Origin: Kineobactrum sediminis
GTDB taxonomy: Bacteria > Pseudomonadota > Gammaproteobacteria > Pseudomonadales > Halieaceae
Assembly (NCBI RefSeq): GCF_002868715.1
Contig: NZ_PKLZ01000001.1
Location: 1 to 64,000, forward strand
Direction: 5' to 3'
DNA length: 64,000 bases
Shown here: one piece after another, positions 17,854 through 25,833 of the stretch
Numbering within the stretch: position 1 is the stretch's first letter
How the letters are laid out: the number at the start of each line of letters is the position of its first letter
Translations under genes and position numbers: made by a program
The notes under the pieces: model-generated
What the model was told of the DNA's origin: nothing
The model's database searches: none
What the model saw: the letters and a program-made list of their open reading frames with translations, nothing else

Positions 17854-20010
17854 ATGAAGAGGATAACCGTACCCCGGTTGGCCCTGACCACCGCCATTGT
17901 CGCAACACTTGGCACTGCAGCACCTGCGATCGCACAGTTGGAAGAAGTCATCGTGACCGCGCAAAAGCGCGAACAGAGCTTGCTGGACGTTCCTCTTTCC
18001 GTCGCCACACTTTCCGGCGAGCGCTTGTCCGCCATTTTTGAAGGCGGCGCCGACATCCGCGGCCTGTCCGCACGTGTACCCGGCTTGTATGTAGAATCAT
18101 CCAACGGCCGCGTGGCACCGCGTTTTTATATCCGCGGCCTGGGCAATATTGATTTTGACCTGGCAGCTTCCCAGCCCGTGTCCATCATCATGGACGAAGT
18201 GGTCAAGGAAAATGTCGTACTCAAGAGCTTCCCCCTGTTTGATATTGAACAGGTAGAAGTACTGCGCGGCCCACAGGGCTCACTGTTTGGCCGCAACACC
18301 ACGGCGGGAATCATCAAGTTTGATTCCCGCAAACCGACACAGGAGTTTGAGGGTCGGGCCAAGGTTGATATTGGCGAGCTGGACACCTTCAACTTCGAGG
18401 GTGCCGTGGGCGGCGGCCTCACCGACACACTGGCCGGCCGTATTGCCGTGCTCCACCAAAACCGGGGTGACTGGATCGACAACGACTTCACCGGCGAGAA
18501 CGACGCGCTGGGCGGTTTTACTGAAAAAGCAGTGAAAGGCTTCCTGCTGTACGAGCCCAACGACCGCTTCAGCGCCCTGCTTGGTGCCCATCACCGGGAC
18601 CTGGACGGCACCGCCGCCGTATTCCGGGCAAACATTTTCACCCCCGGCACCAATAATCTTAACGAAAACTACGATCGCGAGACGGTGTTCTTTGACGAGG
18701 GCGACAACAACCCACAGAAATATCGCAATACCGGGGTTAACCTGAAGCTGCAGTATGACTTTGACGCTGTAACACTAACCTCCATCACCGCGTGGGAGGA
18801 TGCCGAGGGCAGCAGCCTGGGCGATATCGACGGCGGTTTTGGCGCCTCCTTCCTGCCTTTCATGGGCCCCGGCTTCATCCCCTTCCCGTCCCAGACCCAG
18901 GACTCGGCCGATGTACGCCAGATAACCCAGGAGTTTCGTTTGTCCACCAATGCCGGCGAGCGCCTGAACTGGCAGGTGGGTATGTTCTTTTTCGATGGCA
19001 CGCTGGATGTGGAGACCAATCCGTTCTTTATCCCGCCCACCACGGTAGAACATGAGAACACTTCCTTTGCGTTATTCGGCCAGGCTGATTACGCCCTCAC
19101 CGATGCCTGGACGGTAACCGCCGGCCTGCGCTGGACCGATGACGACAAGGATTTTGCTGCACCCAACGGTATCAGCGAATCGGTCTCCGATGACCAGATG
19201 AGCGGCGACCTTGCAGTCTCCTATGCCGCCAACGACACCTCAACATACTGGGCCAAGGTAGGTACCGGCTTCCGCGCACCCTCCATCCAGGGCCGCGATG
19301 TCGCCTTCGGTGCGGCGCCGTCCATTGCCGATTCCGAAACCATCAATTCCATCGAGGTGGGCTACAAGGCCGAATACATGAATAACCGCGTACGCCTGAA
19401 CGCGGCACTGTTCTACTACGAAGTCGACGACATCCAGTTTACTGCTGTCGGTGGTGCGGCTAACTTTATCCAGCTGGTCAATGCCAACCAGGGTACCGGC
19501 CAGGGCCTGGAACTGGACCTTGAATGGATGATCTCGGACAACCTGACCGTCACCCTGGGTGGCGCCTATGCGGATACCGAAATCAACGACCGCGAACTGC
19601 GCGTCGGCGCCTGCGCCGCCTGCACCATCAACAATCCGGTAGATGCGGACAACCGGGTGCTGGTCGACGGCAACCCATTCCCGAATGCGCCGGAAACCAC
19701 TTTCAACTTCACCGCGTCCTACAGTATTCCCGTAGGTCGTGAATCTGAACTCTTCGCCTTCACTGACTGGGCCTACCAGGGTGACACCCAGTTCTTCCTC
19801 TACGATGCAGCGGAGTTCAAGACCGACGGCCAGTTTGAAGGCGGCTTGCGGGTGGGCTGGCGCCTGCGTGACGGCAGCATGGAAGCGGCACTGTTCGGTC
19901 GCAATATTACCGATGAGGAAAACGTGCAGGGTGCCATCGATTTCAACAACCTGACCGGGTTCACCAACGAACCGCGGGTTTTCGGCCTGTCGCTGTCCCG
20001 CCTGTTCTAG
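17854..20010 (+). CDS. TonB-dependent outer-membrane receptor
   Basis: A 718-residue outer-membrane gated channel with a signal peptide (cleavage near IAQ, about residue 27). A TonB box-like stretch (EEVIVTAQKR) follows, then a plug domain (VEVLRGPQGSLFGRNTTAGI) and a 22-strand-type barrel ending in a terminal Phe (LSLSRLF). AGGAG precedes the ATG. It is first in an apparent operon with ribokinase and a NUP-family nucleoside protein, so nucleosides or nucleic acid fragments are the likely cargo rather than iron complexes; that is inference from context. The 249-base gap to the divergent amidohydrolase should hold both promoters. Confidence 0.9.
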   Translation: MKRITVPRLALTTAIVATLGTAAPAIAQLEEVIVTAQKREQSLLDVPLSVATLSGERLSAIFEGGADIRGLSARVPGLYVESSNGRVAPRFYIRGLGNIDFDLAASQPVSIIMDEVVKENVVLKSFPLFDIEQVEVLRGPQGSLFGRNTTAGIIKFDSRKPTQEFEGRAKVDIGELDTFNFEGAVGGGLTDTLAGRIAVLHQNRGDWIDNDFTGENDALGGFTEKAVKGFLLYEPNDRFSALLGAHHRDLDGTAAVFRANIFTPGTNNLNENYDRETVFFDEGDNNPQKYRNTGVNLKLQYDFDAVTLTSITAWEDAEGSSLGDIDGGFGASFLPFMGPGFIPFPSQTQDSADVRQITQEFRLSTNAGERLNWQVGMFFFDGTLDVETNPFFIPPTTVEHENTSFALFGQADYALTDAWTVTAGLRWTDDDKDFAAPNGISESVSDDQMSGDLAVSYAANDTSTYWAKVGTGFRAPSIQGRDVAFGAAPSIADSETINSIEVGYKAEYMNNRVRLNAALFYYEVDDIQFTAVGGAANFIQLVNANQGTGQGLELDLEWMISDNLTVTLGGAYADTEINDRELRVGACAACTINNPVDADNRVLVDGNPFPNAPETTFNFTASYSIPVGRESELFAFTDWAYQGDTQFFLYDAAEFKTDGQFEGGLRVGWRLRDGSMEAALFGRNITDEENVQGAIDFNNLTGFTNEPRVFGLSLSRLF

Positions 20011-20020
20011 AGCCGGTATT

Positions 20021-20968
20021 GTGAGCAGGCTGGTAGTCGTCGGTTCCAGCAACACCGACATGGTTATCCAGGTGCCGCACTTGCCGGGGCCAGGTGAAAC
20101 TGTGCTGGGTGGCCGTTTTACCACCGCGCAAGGGGGTAAGGGTGGCAACCAGGCGGTAGCTGCCGCGCGCGCCGGTGGCGATGTCAGCCTGGTGGCCTGC
20201 GTTGGCAATGATACCTTTGGCGAGCAGGCCCTGGCCGGGTTCGCAGCCAGCGGTATCAATACGGGGTACTGTGTTGTCGACCCACAGGCACCTTCCGGTG
20301 TGGCCCAGATTGTGGTGGATGCGCATGGGGAGAACAGTATCGCTGTAGCCCCCGGCGCTAATGCCTGCCTGCTGTCACGCCATATTGACGCGGCCGGCCG
20401 TTTGCTGGAAAAGGCGACCGTCGTGCTCCTGCAACTGGAAACACCTGTTACCACGGTACTGGCCGCCGCGCGCCTGGCGGCCGGGGCAGATGCCGTGGTA
20501 ATCCTCAACCCGGCACCGGCGCAATTACTGCCCGACGAACTCTATCCGCTGATTAACGTCATTACGCCCAACGAAACTGAAACGAGATTACTGACTGGCA
20601 TTCAGGTATGCGATGATGCCTCGGCTGCTACCGCTGCGGACTGGCTGCACCTGCGCGGTGTCGACACCGTACTGATCACCCGGGGTGCCCTGGGGGTCTT
20701 TTCATCCCAGCATTCGAGCTCAGCCGAACCTGTGCGCAGCGCCCGGGCGGGGTTTAAGGTTGAAGCCGTAGATACCACTGCAGCCGGGGATGTTTTCAAC
20801 GGCTGCCTGGCGGCAGCCCTGACCGAAGGCCAGGACCTGCAGCAGGCAATCCGCTTTGCCCAGGCGGCCGCCGCACTTTCAGTAACGACACCCGGGGCAC
20901 AAGCCAGTGCACCTTCCCGGACTGCGATAGACGATTTCCTTGCCCAACGAACCGTGGATACCCATTGA
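20021..20968 (+). CDS. rbsK: Ribokinase
   Basis: A PfkB-family sugar kinase of 315 residues that phosphorylates ribose at O5. The N-terminal motif GGKGGNQAVAAARAGG and the C-terminal motif DTTAAGDVFNGCLAAAL, with the catalytic Asp, are intact. The start is the GTG at 20021, ten bases after the TonB receptor gene. The stop overlaps the ATG of the NUP gene (TGATG). Since no ribose ABC transporter is nearby, its ribose may come from cleavage of nucleosides by the neighbouring proteins. A related deoxyribose or nucleoside kinase activity is possible. Confidence 0.9.
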   Translation: MSRLVVVGSSNTDMVIQVPHLPGPGETVLGGRFTTAQGGKGGNQAVAAARAGGDVSLVACVGNDTFGEQALAGFAASGINTGYCVVDPQAPSGVAQIVVDAHGENSIAVAPGANACLLSRHIDAAGRLLEKATVVLLQLETPVTTVLAAARLAAGADAVVILNPAPAQLLPDELYPLINVITPNETETRLLTGIQVCDDASAATAADWLHLRGVDTVLITRGALGVFSSQHSSSAEPVRSARAGFKVEAVDTTAAGDVFNGCLAAALTEGQDLQQAIRFAQAAAALSVTTPGAQASAPSRTAIDDFLAQRTVDTH

Positions 20969-22053
20969 TGAAACTTATGAACTCTGCCCTGCTCACCCTG
21001 CTATGCACGCTGCTGACATTGCCCGCGCTTGCCGCCGGCGAAAATGATTCCGTGGCGGGCATCATTAGCCCCATACCAGTCAAGGTCGTCATAGTCACCA
21101 TGTTCGAAACCGGCGAGGACAGCGGCGACGACGCCGGTGAATTCCAGCGCTGGTACGAGCGGATACCACTGGACACCCCTTTTCCCGCACCACACATGCA
21201 TCACGACCTGCATATGAATCTGGAATCCGGCGTACTGGGCGTTGTTACCGGGATGGGCACCGCCAATGCCGCGGCCAGCATTATGGCCCTTGGCCTTGAT
21301 CCGCGCTTCGACCTGACCAAAGCCTACTGGCTGGTCGCAGGCATTTCCGGGTTCGACCCGGCGGATGCCTCGCTGGGCTCTGTTGCCTGGGCCGAGTATC
21401 TGGTGGATGGCGATCTCGCGCACGAAATTGATAGTCGCGAAATCCCCGATGACTGGGACACAGGCTATTTCCCCCTGTTCAGCCAGGGGCCGGGCGACCC
21501 CGCGCGCAAGAGTTACAACCTGGGCGAGGTATTCCAGCTAGACAGCAAACTGGTAAACTGGGCCTTTGAGCTGACCAAAGGCATGGAACTGCCGGATCAC
21601 CCAACCCTGGAGGACACCCGCAAGCTCTATGTTAATTATCCGGTTGCGCAGCGTACCCCCTTTGTACTCAAGGGCGACCAGCTGGCCGCGATGACCTTCT
21701 GGCACGGCACTTTGCTGAATGACTGGGCCAATGACTGGGTGGACTACTGGACCGACGGCAAGGGCGAGTTTGTCAGTTCGGCAATGGAGGACACCGGCAC
21801 GTTCCAGTCCCTGAGCTATCTGCACGCCGGCGGCAAGGTTGACAAAAACCGCGTGCTGGTACTGCGGACCGCCTCCAACTTCACTCTGCCGCCACCCGGC
21901 AAGGGTGCTGCTGAATACCTGCAGGAGGAGCAGCACGACAGCTATGCTGGCCTGGACGCCGCACTGGAGAACGCTTACCTGGTTGGCAGCAAGGTCATTG
22001 AGGCCCTGCTCAAGAACTGGGACCAGTACGAGAACACACCTCCCGCGCGGTAA
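20968..22053 (+). CDS. Secreted NUP-family purine nucleoside protein
   Basis: A 361-residue protein of the family named for the Candida purine nucleoside permease, whose fold is related to nucleoside phosphorylases. A signal peptide (about residues 1-22, ending in LPALA) is followed by one globular domain with no further membrane helices, so it is a soluble periplasmic protein, not a classical permease. Family-type stretches include PVKVVIVTMFETGEDSGD, VTGMGTANAAASIMALG and VLRTASNF. The partner ribokinase suggests that it releases ribose (nucleosidase activity) rather than ribose 1-phosphate; that is inference. Its ATG overlaps the ribokinase stop. Confidence 0.85.
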   Translation: MKLMNSALLTLLCTLLTLPALAAGENDSVAGIISPIPVKVVIVTMFETGEDSGDDAGEFQRWYERIPLDTPFPAPHMHHDLHMNLESGVLGVVTGMGTANAAASIMALGLDPRFDLTKAYWLVAGISGFDPADASLGSVAWAEYLVDGDLAHEIDSREIPDDWDTGYFPLFSQGPGDPARKSYNLGEVFQLDSKLVNWAFELTKGMELPDHPTLEDTRKLYVNYPVAQRTPFVLKGDQLAAMTFWHGTLLNDWANDWVDYWTDGKGEFVSSAMEDTGTFQSLSYLHAGGKVDKNRVLVLRTASNFTLPPPGKGAAEYLQEEQHDSYAGLDAALENAYLVGSKVIEALLKNWDQYENTPPAR

Positions 22054-22096
22054 CAACGCGCGCGATCTGTGAGGGCGCAAGGCTTATTGTACGCGC

Positions 22097-23086
22097 TCAA
22101 GCGGATCTGCGGTCCGGGACCCGGGCAGTGACCAGGGCCCGCCGCGGGGCGGGGTAGCCTTCAAACGTGCGGGTGCTGTCTTCAGGGTCCAGAAAGTCCG
22201 CCAGCGAGTGAAACCGCATCCAATCCGTGGTGCGCTGTTCCTCTGTCGTGGTTACCGCAACATCTGCCAGCACCACATCGACAAAACCCAGTTTACGCAG
22301 CCAGGACAGCAGGGTTGCACTGGCGGGTAAAAACCAGACATTACCCATCCGCGCATAGCGCCCTTCCGGCACCAGGGTGGCGCCACAATCGCCCTCTATA
22401 ACCAGGGTTTCCAGCACCAGCTGGCCGCCGGGGCGCAAGCAATCTTTCAGTTCCTGCAGGTGATCAAAGGGCGAGCGGCGGTGATAGAGCACGCCCATGG
22501 AAAACGCGCTGTCAAAGGCGTGCAGTTTCCCCGGCATGTGCTGGATTCCCAGCGGCAGCACCCAGACATCAGGGTTACGGAGATATTTTTGCAGTGCCCA
22601 GAACTGGGTCACAAACAGTGGCGTGGGGTCGATACCGATCACTTCCGAGGCACCTTCCCCGGCCATGCGCCAGCAGTGATAGCCACTGCCACAGCCCACG
22701 TCCAGCACCCGGCGACCGGCCAGGGAATCAATGTGTGGTTGCAGGCGCTGCCACTTCCAGTCCGAACGCCACTCGGTATCAATGTGTATACCGAACAGCT
22801 CAAACGGCCCTTTGCGCCAGGGATGGAATTGCTGGAGGGTTTCGCGCAGGGCAGCACTGGCGGCAGCATCCAGGGGCGGGTCGCAGTCGGCCCCTACGCG
22901 GTCACGGTCCAGATGACACTGGCTGGGCATTATTTCGGGAAGCTCGGCGAGAGCCGCCAACCACCGCGGCAAGTCACCATAGCGCCGCACGGACATACCC
23001 TCGGCAATCTGCTCGGCCAGCAGCTGTCCCCAGGGCGCGAGCTCAGTGTCCTGCCAGCGTTGGATCAGTGGTTCATAATCAATCAT
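22097..23086 (-). CDS. cmoB: tRNA U34 carboxymethyltransferase CmoB
   Basis: A 329-residue enzyme that transfers the carboxymethyl group of carboxy-SAM to 5-hydroxyuridine at position 34 of tRNA, giving cmo5U and wider codon reading. The SAM-type motif VLDVGCGSGYHCWRMAGEGA and the CmoB stretch VIGIDPTPLFVTQFWALQKY are clear. The N-terminal 110 residues match the family-specific extension (WRKGPFELFGIHIDTEWRSD). It lies ten bases after cmoA, which makes its cofactor. Confidence 0.95.
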   Translation of the reverse strand: MIDYEPLIQRWQDTELAPWGQLLAEQIAEGMSVRRYGDLPRWLAALAELPEIMPSQCHLDRDRVGADCDPPLDAAASAALRETLQQFHPWRKGPFELFGIHIDTEWRSDWKWQRLQPHIDSLAGRRVLDVGCGSGYHCWRMAGEGASEVIGIDPTPLFVTQFWALQKYLRNPDVWVLPLGIQHMPGKLHAFDSAFSMGVLYHRRSPFDHLQELKDCLRPGGQLVLETLVIEGDCGATLVPEGRYARMGNVWFLPASATLLSWLRKLGFVDVVLADVAVTTTEEQRTTDWMRFHSLADFLDPEDSTRTFEGYPAPRRALVTARVPDRRSA

Positions 23087-23096
23087 TTGAGGGCTG

Positions 23097-23828
23097 TCAT
23101 TTCAAAGCGATCAGCGATGCAAAATTGAAACACTGGAACCACACATCACAACTGCCGAAGCCGGCCCCGGCGATACGCTGTTTATGCTGTCCCAGGGTTT
23201 CTCTCAACAGCACGTTATCGATGGCGTTGCGCTTCTGGGCGATCTCCAGGTCACTATAGCCGTTGGCGCGCTTGAATTGATGATGCAGATCGATGTTGAG
23301 CGCATCCAAACGCGGATCTTCAAAGGTCACTTTCTCCGACAGTACCATGATGCCGCCAGGGCGCAGACCCGCGTAAACATGGTTGATTACGGCCTCGCGC
23401 TCCTCCCTGGCGATAAACTGCAGGGTGAAGTTGAGTACTACTACCGAGGCATCAACAATGGGGATGTCCTGGAGATTCGCACACACCAGGCTCACCGGCA
23501 CCTCGTGGCTGTCGGTGTCGATCACCGTCTGGCAACGCTTGAGCATCGCGGTGGAGTTATCCACGCCGATAATCAGGCAATCGCGATGCTGTACATTCTG
23601 GCGCATCGCCAGGGTGGATGCACCCAGCGAACAGCCCAGGTCATAAAGATGGCTGCCGGGACTGGCATAGCGCCCGGCGAGCAGGCCGGTCATGGCGATG
23701 ATGGTGGTATAGCCGGGCACCGAGCGCTTGATCATATCCGGAAAAACCCGGGCCACACTGTCATCAAAGCGGAAGGCGCTGGGTTCCGGCACCGGATTTG
23801 CGTATATTGTGTCGCGGTTGTCGGTCAC
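23097..23828 (-). CDS. cmoA: Carboxy-S-adenosylmethionine synthase CmoA
   Basis: A 243-residue enzyme that makes carboxy-SAM from SAM and prephenate for CmoB. Family hallmarks are FPDMIKRSVPGYTTII, LYDLGCSLGASTLAMRQN and VVLNFTLQFI, with the end ELW-type motif present as DVWFQCFNFASLIALK. The frame is open upstream to 24197, but that part runs over the divergent aminotransferase gene. The GTG at 23828 (VTDNRDTIYANP) matches the usual N-terminus and is chosen, although no clear ribosome-binding site precedes it. It is the first gene of a cmoA-cmoB pair. Confidence 0.93.
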   Translation of the reverse strand: MTDNRDTIYANPVPEPSAFRFDDSVARVFPDMIKRSVPGYTTIIAMTGLLAGRYASPGSHLYDLGCSLGASTLAMRQNVQHRDCLIIGVDNSTAMLKRCQTVIDTDSHEVPVSLVCANLQDIPIVDASVVVLNFTLQFIAREEREAVINHVYAGLRPGGIMVLSEKVTFEDPRLDALNIDLHHQFKRANGYSDLEIAQKRNAIDNVLLRETLGQHKQRIAGAGFGSCDVWFQCFNFASLIALK

Positions 23829-23889
23829 GGGTGGGTCACGGTGGTTACAACGGCAGGCGAGTTTATCACGGTTTTCAGCGGAGTTTGGC

Positions 23890-24828
23890 ATGAAAGGCAC
23901 ACACGAGTATGCGGGTGATTCCCGCAATGAGCACATTCTTATCGAGATCAACGGCGAACATGTGCCTCGCGCTGAAGCGCGGATTTCAGTGTTTGATTCA
24001 GGCTTTATTCTGGGGGACGGGGTCTGGGAAGGACTGCGGGTGGAGGGCAATACCGTGCTGTTCCTGGAGCGACATCTCGAACGCCTGTTTGAAGGCATGA
24101 AGACACTGGATTTCCAGCCCGACTTCAGCAAAGAGCAAGTGGCGGCACGTCTGTATGCCCTGCTGGCAGCCAACAACATGAACGATGGCGTACACATCCG
24201 GATGATGGTGTCCCGCGGAGTGAAGTCTACACCCTACCAGGATCCGCGAATGACGGTTACCCCGCCCACCGTGGTGATCATACCCGAATACAAGGAAGCG
24301 CTGCCGAGCACCGTCGAACAGGGTGTCCGGTTGTATACCGTCTACGTACGCCGGGGTTATAGCGATGTCCAGGACCCGGCCCTGAACACGCATTCCAAGC
24401 TCAACTGCATCGGCGCCTGCATCCAGGCCAGCAAAGCCGGTGCCGATGAAGCCCTGATGCTGGACCCCCACGGATTCGTAGCCACCTGCAACTCAACCCA
24501 CTTTTTCATCGTTCGCCGCGGTGAGTTGTGGACCTCTACCGGAGACTATTGCCTGGACGGTATCACCCGCGGCAAAGTACTTGAAATGGGTCGGGAACTG
24601 GGCCTTGTAGTGCGCGAGAAAAACTTCACCCTGACCGATGTCTACAACGCAGAAGAAGCCTTCGTTACCGGCACCTTCGCCGGCCTGGTACCGGTGACCG
24701 AAGTCGACGGGCGCAGCATTGGCGAGCCCGGAGCCGATCGCACCCTAATTAAACGCCTGCAAGCCCAATACCGCGATACCGTAACGCGCTACATCAACGG
24801 CCCCGGGGCCACTCACCCGCGGGGCTGA
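23890..24828 (+). CDS. Class IV aminotransferase (branched-chain/D-amino-acid type)
   Basis: A fold-type IV PLP enzyme of 312 residues, related to branched-chain aminotransferases, D-amino-acid aminotransferases and aminodeoxychorismate lyase. Motifs are FDSGFILGDGVWEGLRV, the PLP lysine in THSKLNCIGA and the phosphate-binding end YNAEEAFVTGTFAGLVPV. The ATG at 23890 is 61 bases from the divergent cmoA start. The next gene, a sulfotransferase-like P-loop protein, follows after only four bases, so both are probably translated together. The true amino donor is unknown, and the pairing argues against routine leucine/valine biosynthesis. Confidence 0.88.
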   Translation: MKGTHEYAGDSRNEHILIEINGEHVPRAEARISVFDSGFILGDGVWEGLRVEGNTVLFLERHLERLFEGMKTLDFQPDFSKEQVAARLYALLAANNMNDGVHIRMMVSRGVKSTPYQDPRMTVTPPTVVIIPEYKEALPSTVEQGVRLYTVYVRRGYSDVQDPALNTHSKLNCIGACIQASKAGADEALMLDPHGFVATCNSTHFFIVRRGELWTSTGDYCLDGITRGKVLEMGRELGLVVREKNFTLTDVYNAEEAFVTGTFAGLVPVTEVDGRSIGEPGADRTLIKRLQAQYRDTVTRYINGPGATHPRG

Positions 24829-24832
24829 AACG

Positions 24833-25588
24833 ATGAGCATTGTGCGTATTGCAATGTGGTCCGGACCTCGCAACATCAGCACCGCGCTGATGCGGGCTTT
24901 TGAGAACCGTGCAGATTGCGCGGTAGTGGACGAACCTTTCTACGGCTACTACCTGCAAGCAACCGGCCTGGAACACCCGGCCGGCGACGCCGTCATGGCG
25001 AGCATGAGTTGCGACTGGCGCACCGTGGCCCGGCAATTGTGCGAGGAACTACCCGCCACCGCGAACCCCGCAAGCTGCCGGGTGTTCTACCAGAAACACA
25101 TGACCCAGCATATTCTGCCGGACATGACGATGAACTGGACCGATGCCCTCAGTAACTGCTTTTTGATTCGCGAACCACGGCGGATTATCGCCTCCTACGC
25201 CCGGGTGCGGCCGCAGTTCGCCATCGAAGAACTGGGTTTTCCCCAACAATGGGATCTGTTCCAGAGAGTGGCGGACCGGCTCGGACAAGCACCGCCGGTG
25301 ATCGACTCGGCACAGGCACTGCGCGCGCCGGAACAAATCCTGCGCGCACTGTGCGCACGCCTGGAAATCCCCTTCAGCGAGCGCATGCTGCACTGGCCGG
25401 CCGGCCCCCGCGACAGCGACGGTGTCTGGGCACCCCACTGGTACGCAGCAGTAGAAAGCTCCACCGGCTTCCAGCCAGTCAACGAAGCACCCCTGGCCGA
25501 CATTGCCGTACCTCCCGAGTACGAAGCAATGTGCGCCCGGGCCGAAGACATCTACGCCCGCCTCCACCAGTACGCCATAAGCGCCTGA
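24833..25588 (+). CDS. Sulfotransferase-like P-loop protein
   Basis: A 251-residue protein with an N-terminal PAPS-type phosphate loop (AMWSGPRNISTALMRAFENR) and the strand-loop VVDEPFYGYYL, as in cytosolic sulfotransferase-like domains. A second loop, NCFLIREPRRIIASYARV, corresponds to the 3'-phosphate binding motif. No signal peptide or membrane segment. It is tightly linked to the preceding class IV aminotransferase. The substrate and even the group transferred are unknown; an aminated product of the partner enzyme is a reasonable guess. Confidence 0.78.
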   Translation: MSIVRIAMWSGPRNISTALMRAFENRADCAVVDEPFYGYYLQATGLEHPAGDAVMASMSCDWRTVARQLCEELPATANPASCRVFYQKHMTQHILPDMTMNWTDALSNCFLIREPRRIIASYARVRPQFAIEELGFPQQWDLFQRVADRLGQAPPVIDSAQALRAPEQILRALCARLEIPFSERMLHWPAGPRDSDGVWAPHWYAAVESSTGFQPVNEAPLADIAVPPEYEAMCARAEDIYARLHQYAISA

Positions 25589-25639
25589 TTACGACCCCAC
25601 CAGCACGCAGCGGCGAGCCACTTTTCGTCAACGCGCACG

Positions 25640-25743
25640 GGTTCGCCTGTTGCCTGTGCGGGACCGTCGGCGGCCATGGAAGGCCGCCGCCGAGCCTACA
25701 CGGATGTACTCGTGGCGTGTCCCGCACAGGCAACAGGTGAACC
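25640..25743. repeat. Imperfect palindromic intergenic element
   Basis: The arms 25640-25664 and 25719-25743 are reverse complements at 24 of 25 positions (core ttgcctgtgcgggac). The 54-base interior contains a second hairpin around catggaa, with arms ggcggcc and ggccgcc. It occupies the gap between the convergent sulfotransferase-like and lon genes and looks like a dispersed REP/BIME-type element that could also end transcription. Copy number elsewhere cannot be seen here. Confidence 0.75.
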
Positions 25744-25783
25744 TGCCGGACCTGCCAAAACTAACAGACCTCGCGAGTCACCA

Positions 25784-25833
25784 ATGCAACAATGCGAGAC
25801 CTGACCCCGTCAGTGCATGACCCCGTCAGTGCA
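25784..25833. repeat. Second-site copy of the 10.2-kb repeat, plus a 16-base tandem duplication
   Basis: Positions 25784-25808 carry the same core (in reverse orientation to 10253-10277) as the nested palindromes near 10.2 kb. They run into two back-to-back copies of tgaccccgtcagtgca (25802-25817 and 25818-25833). The lon stop codon lies inside the second copy, so the duplication includes the very end of lon. Confidence 0.85.

Noticed and set aside
19240-20508. 422-residue open frame on the minus strand
   Set aside because: It spans the end of the TonB receptor and the ribokinase gene in antisense, with low-complexity Ala/Thr/Ser content and no motif.
23829-24197. Upstream extension of cmoA
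   Set aside because: The extension overlaps the divergent aminotransferase gene in antisense and has no counterpart in CmoA; the GTG at 23828 matches the family N-terminus.
25249-25740. 163-residue plus-strand open frame running into the palindromic element
   Set aside because: It is a shadow of the sulfotransferase-like gene extended through an intergenic repeat.
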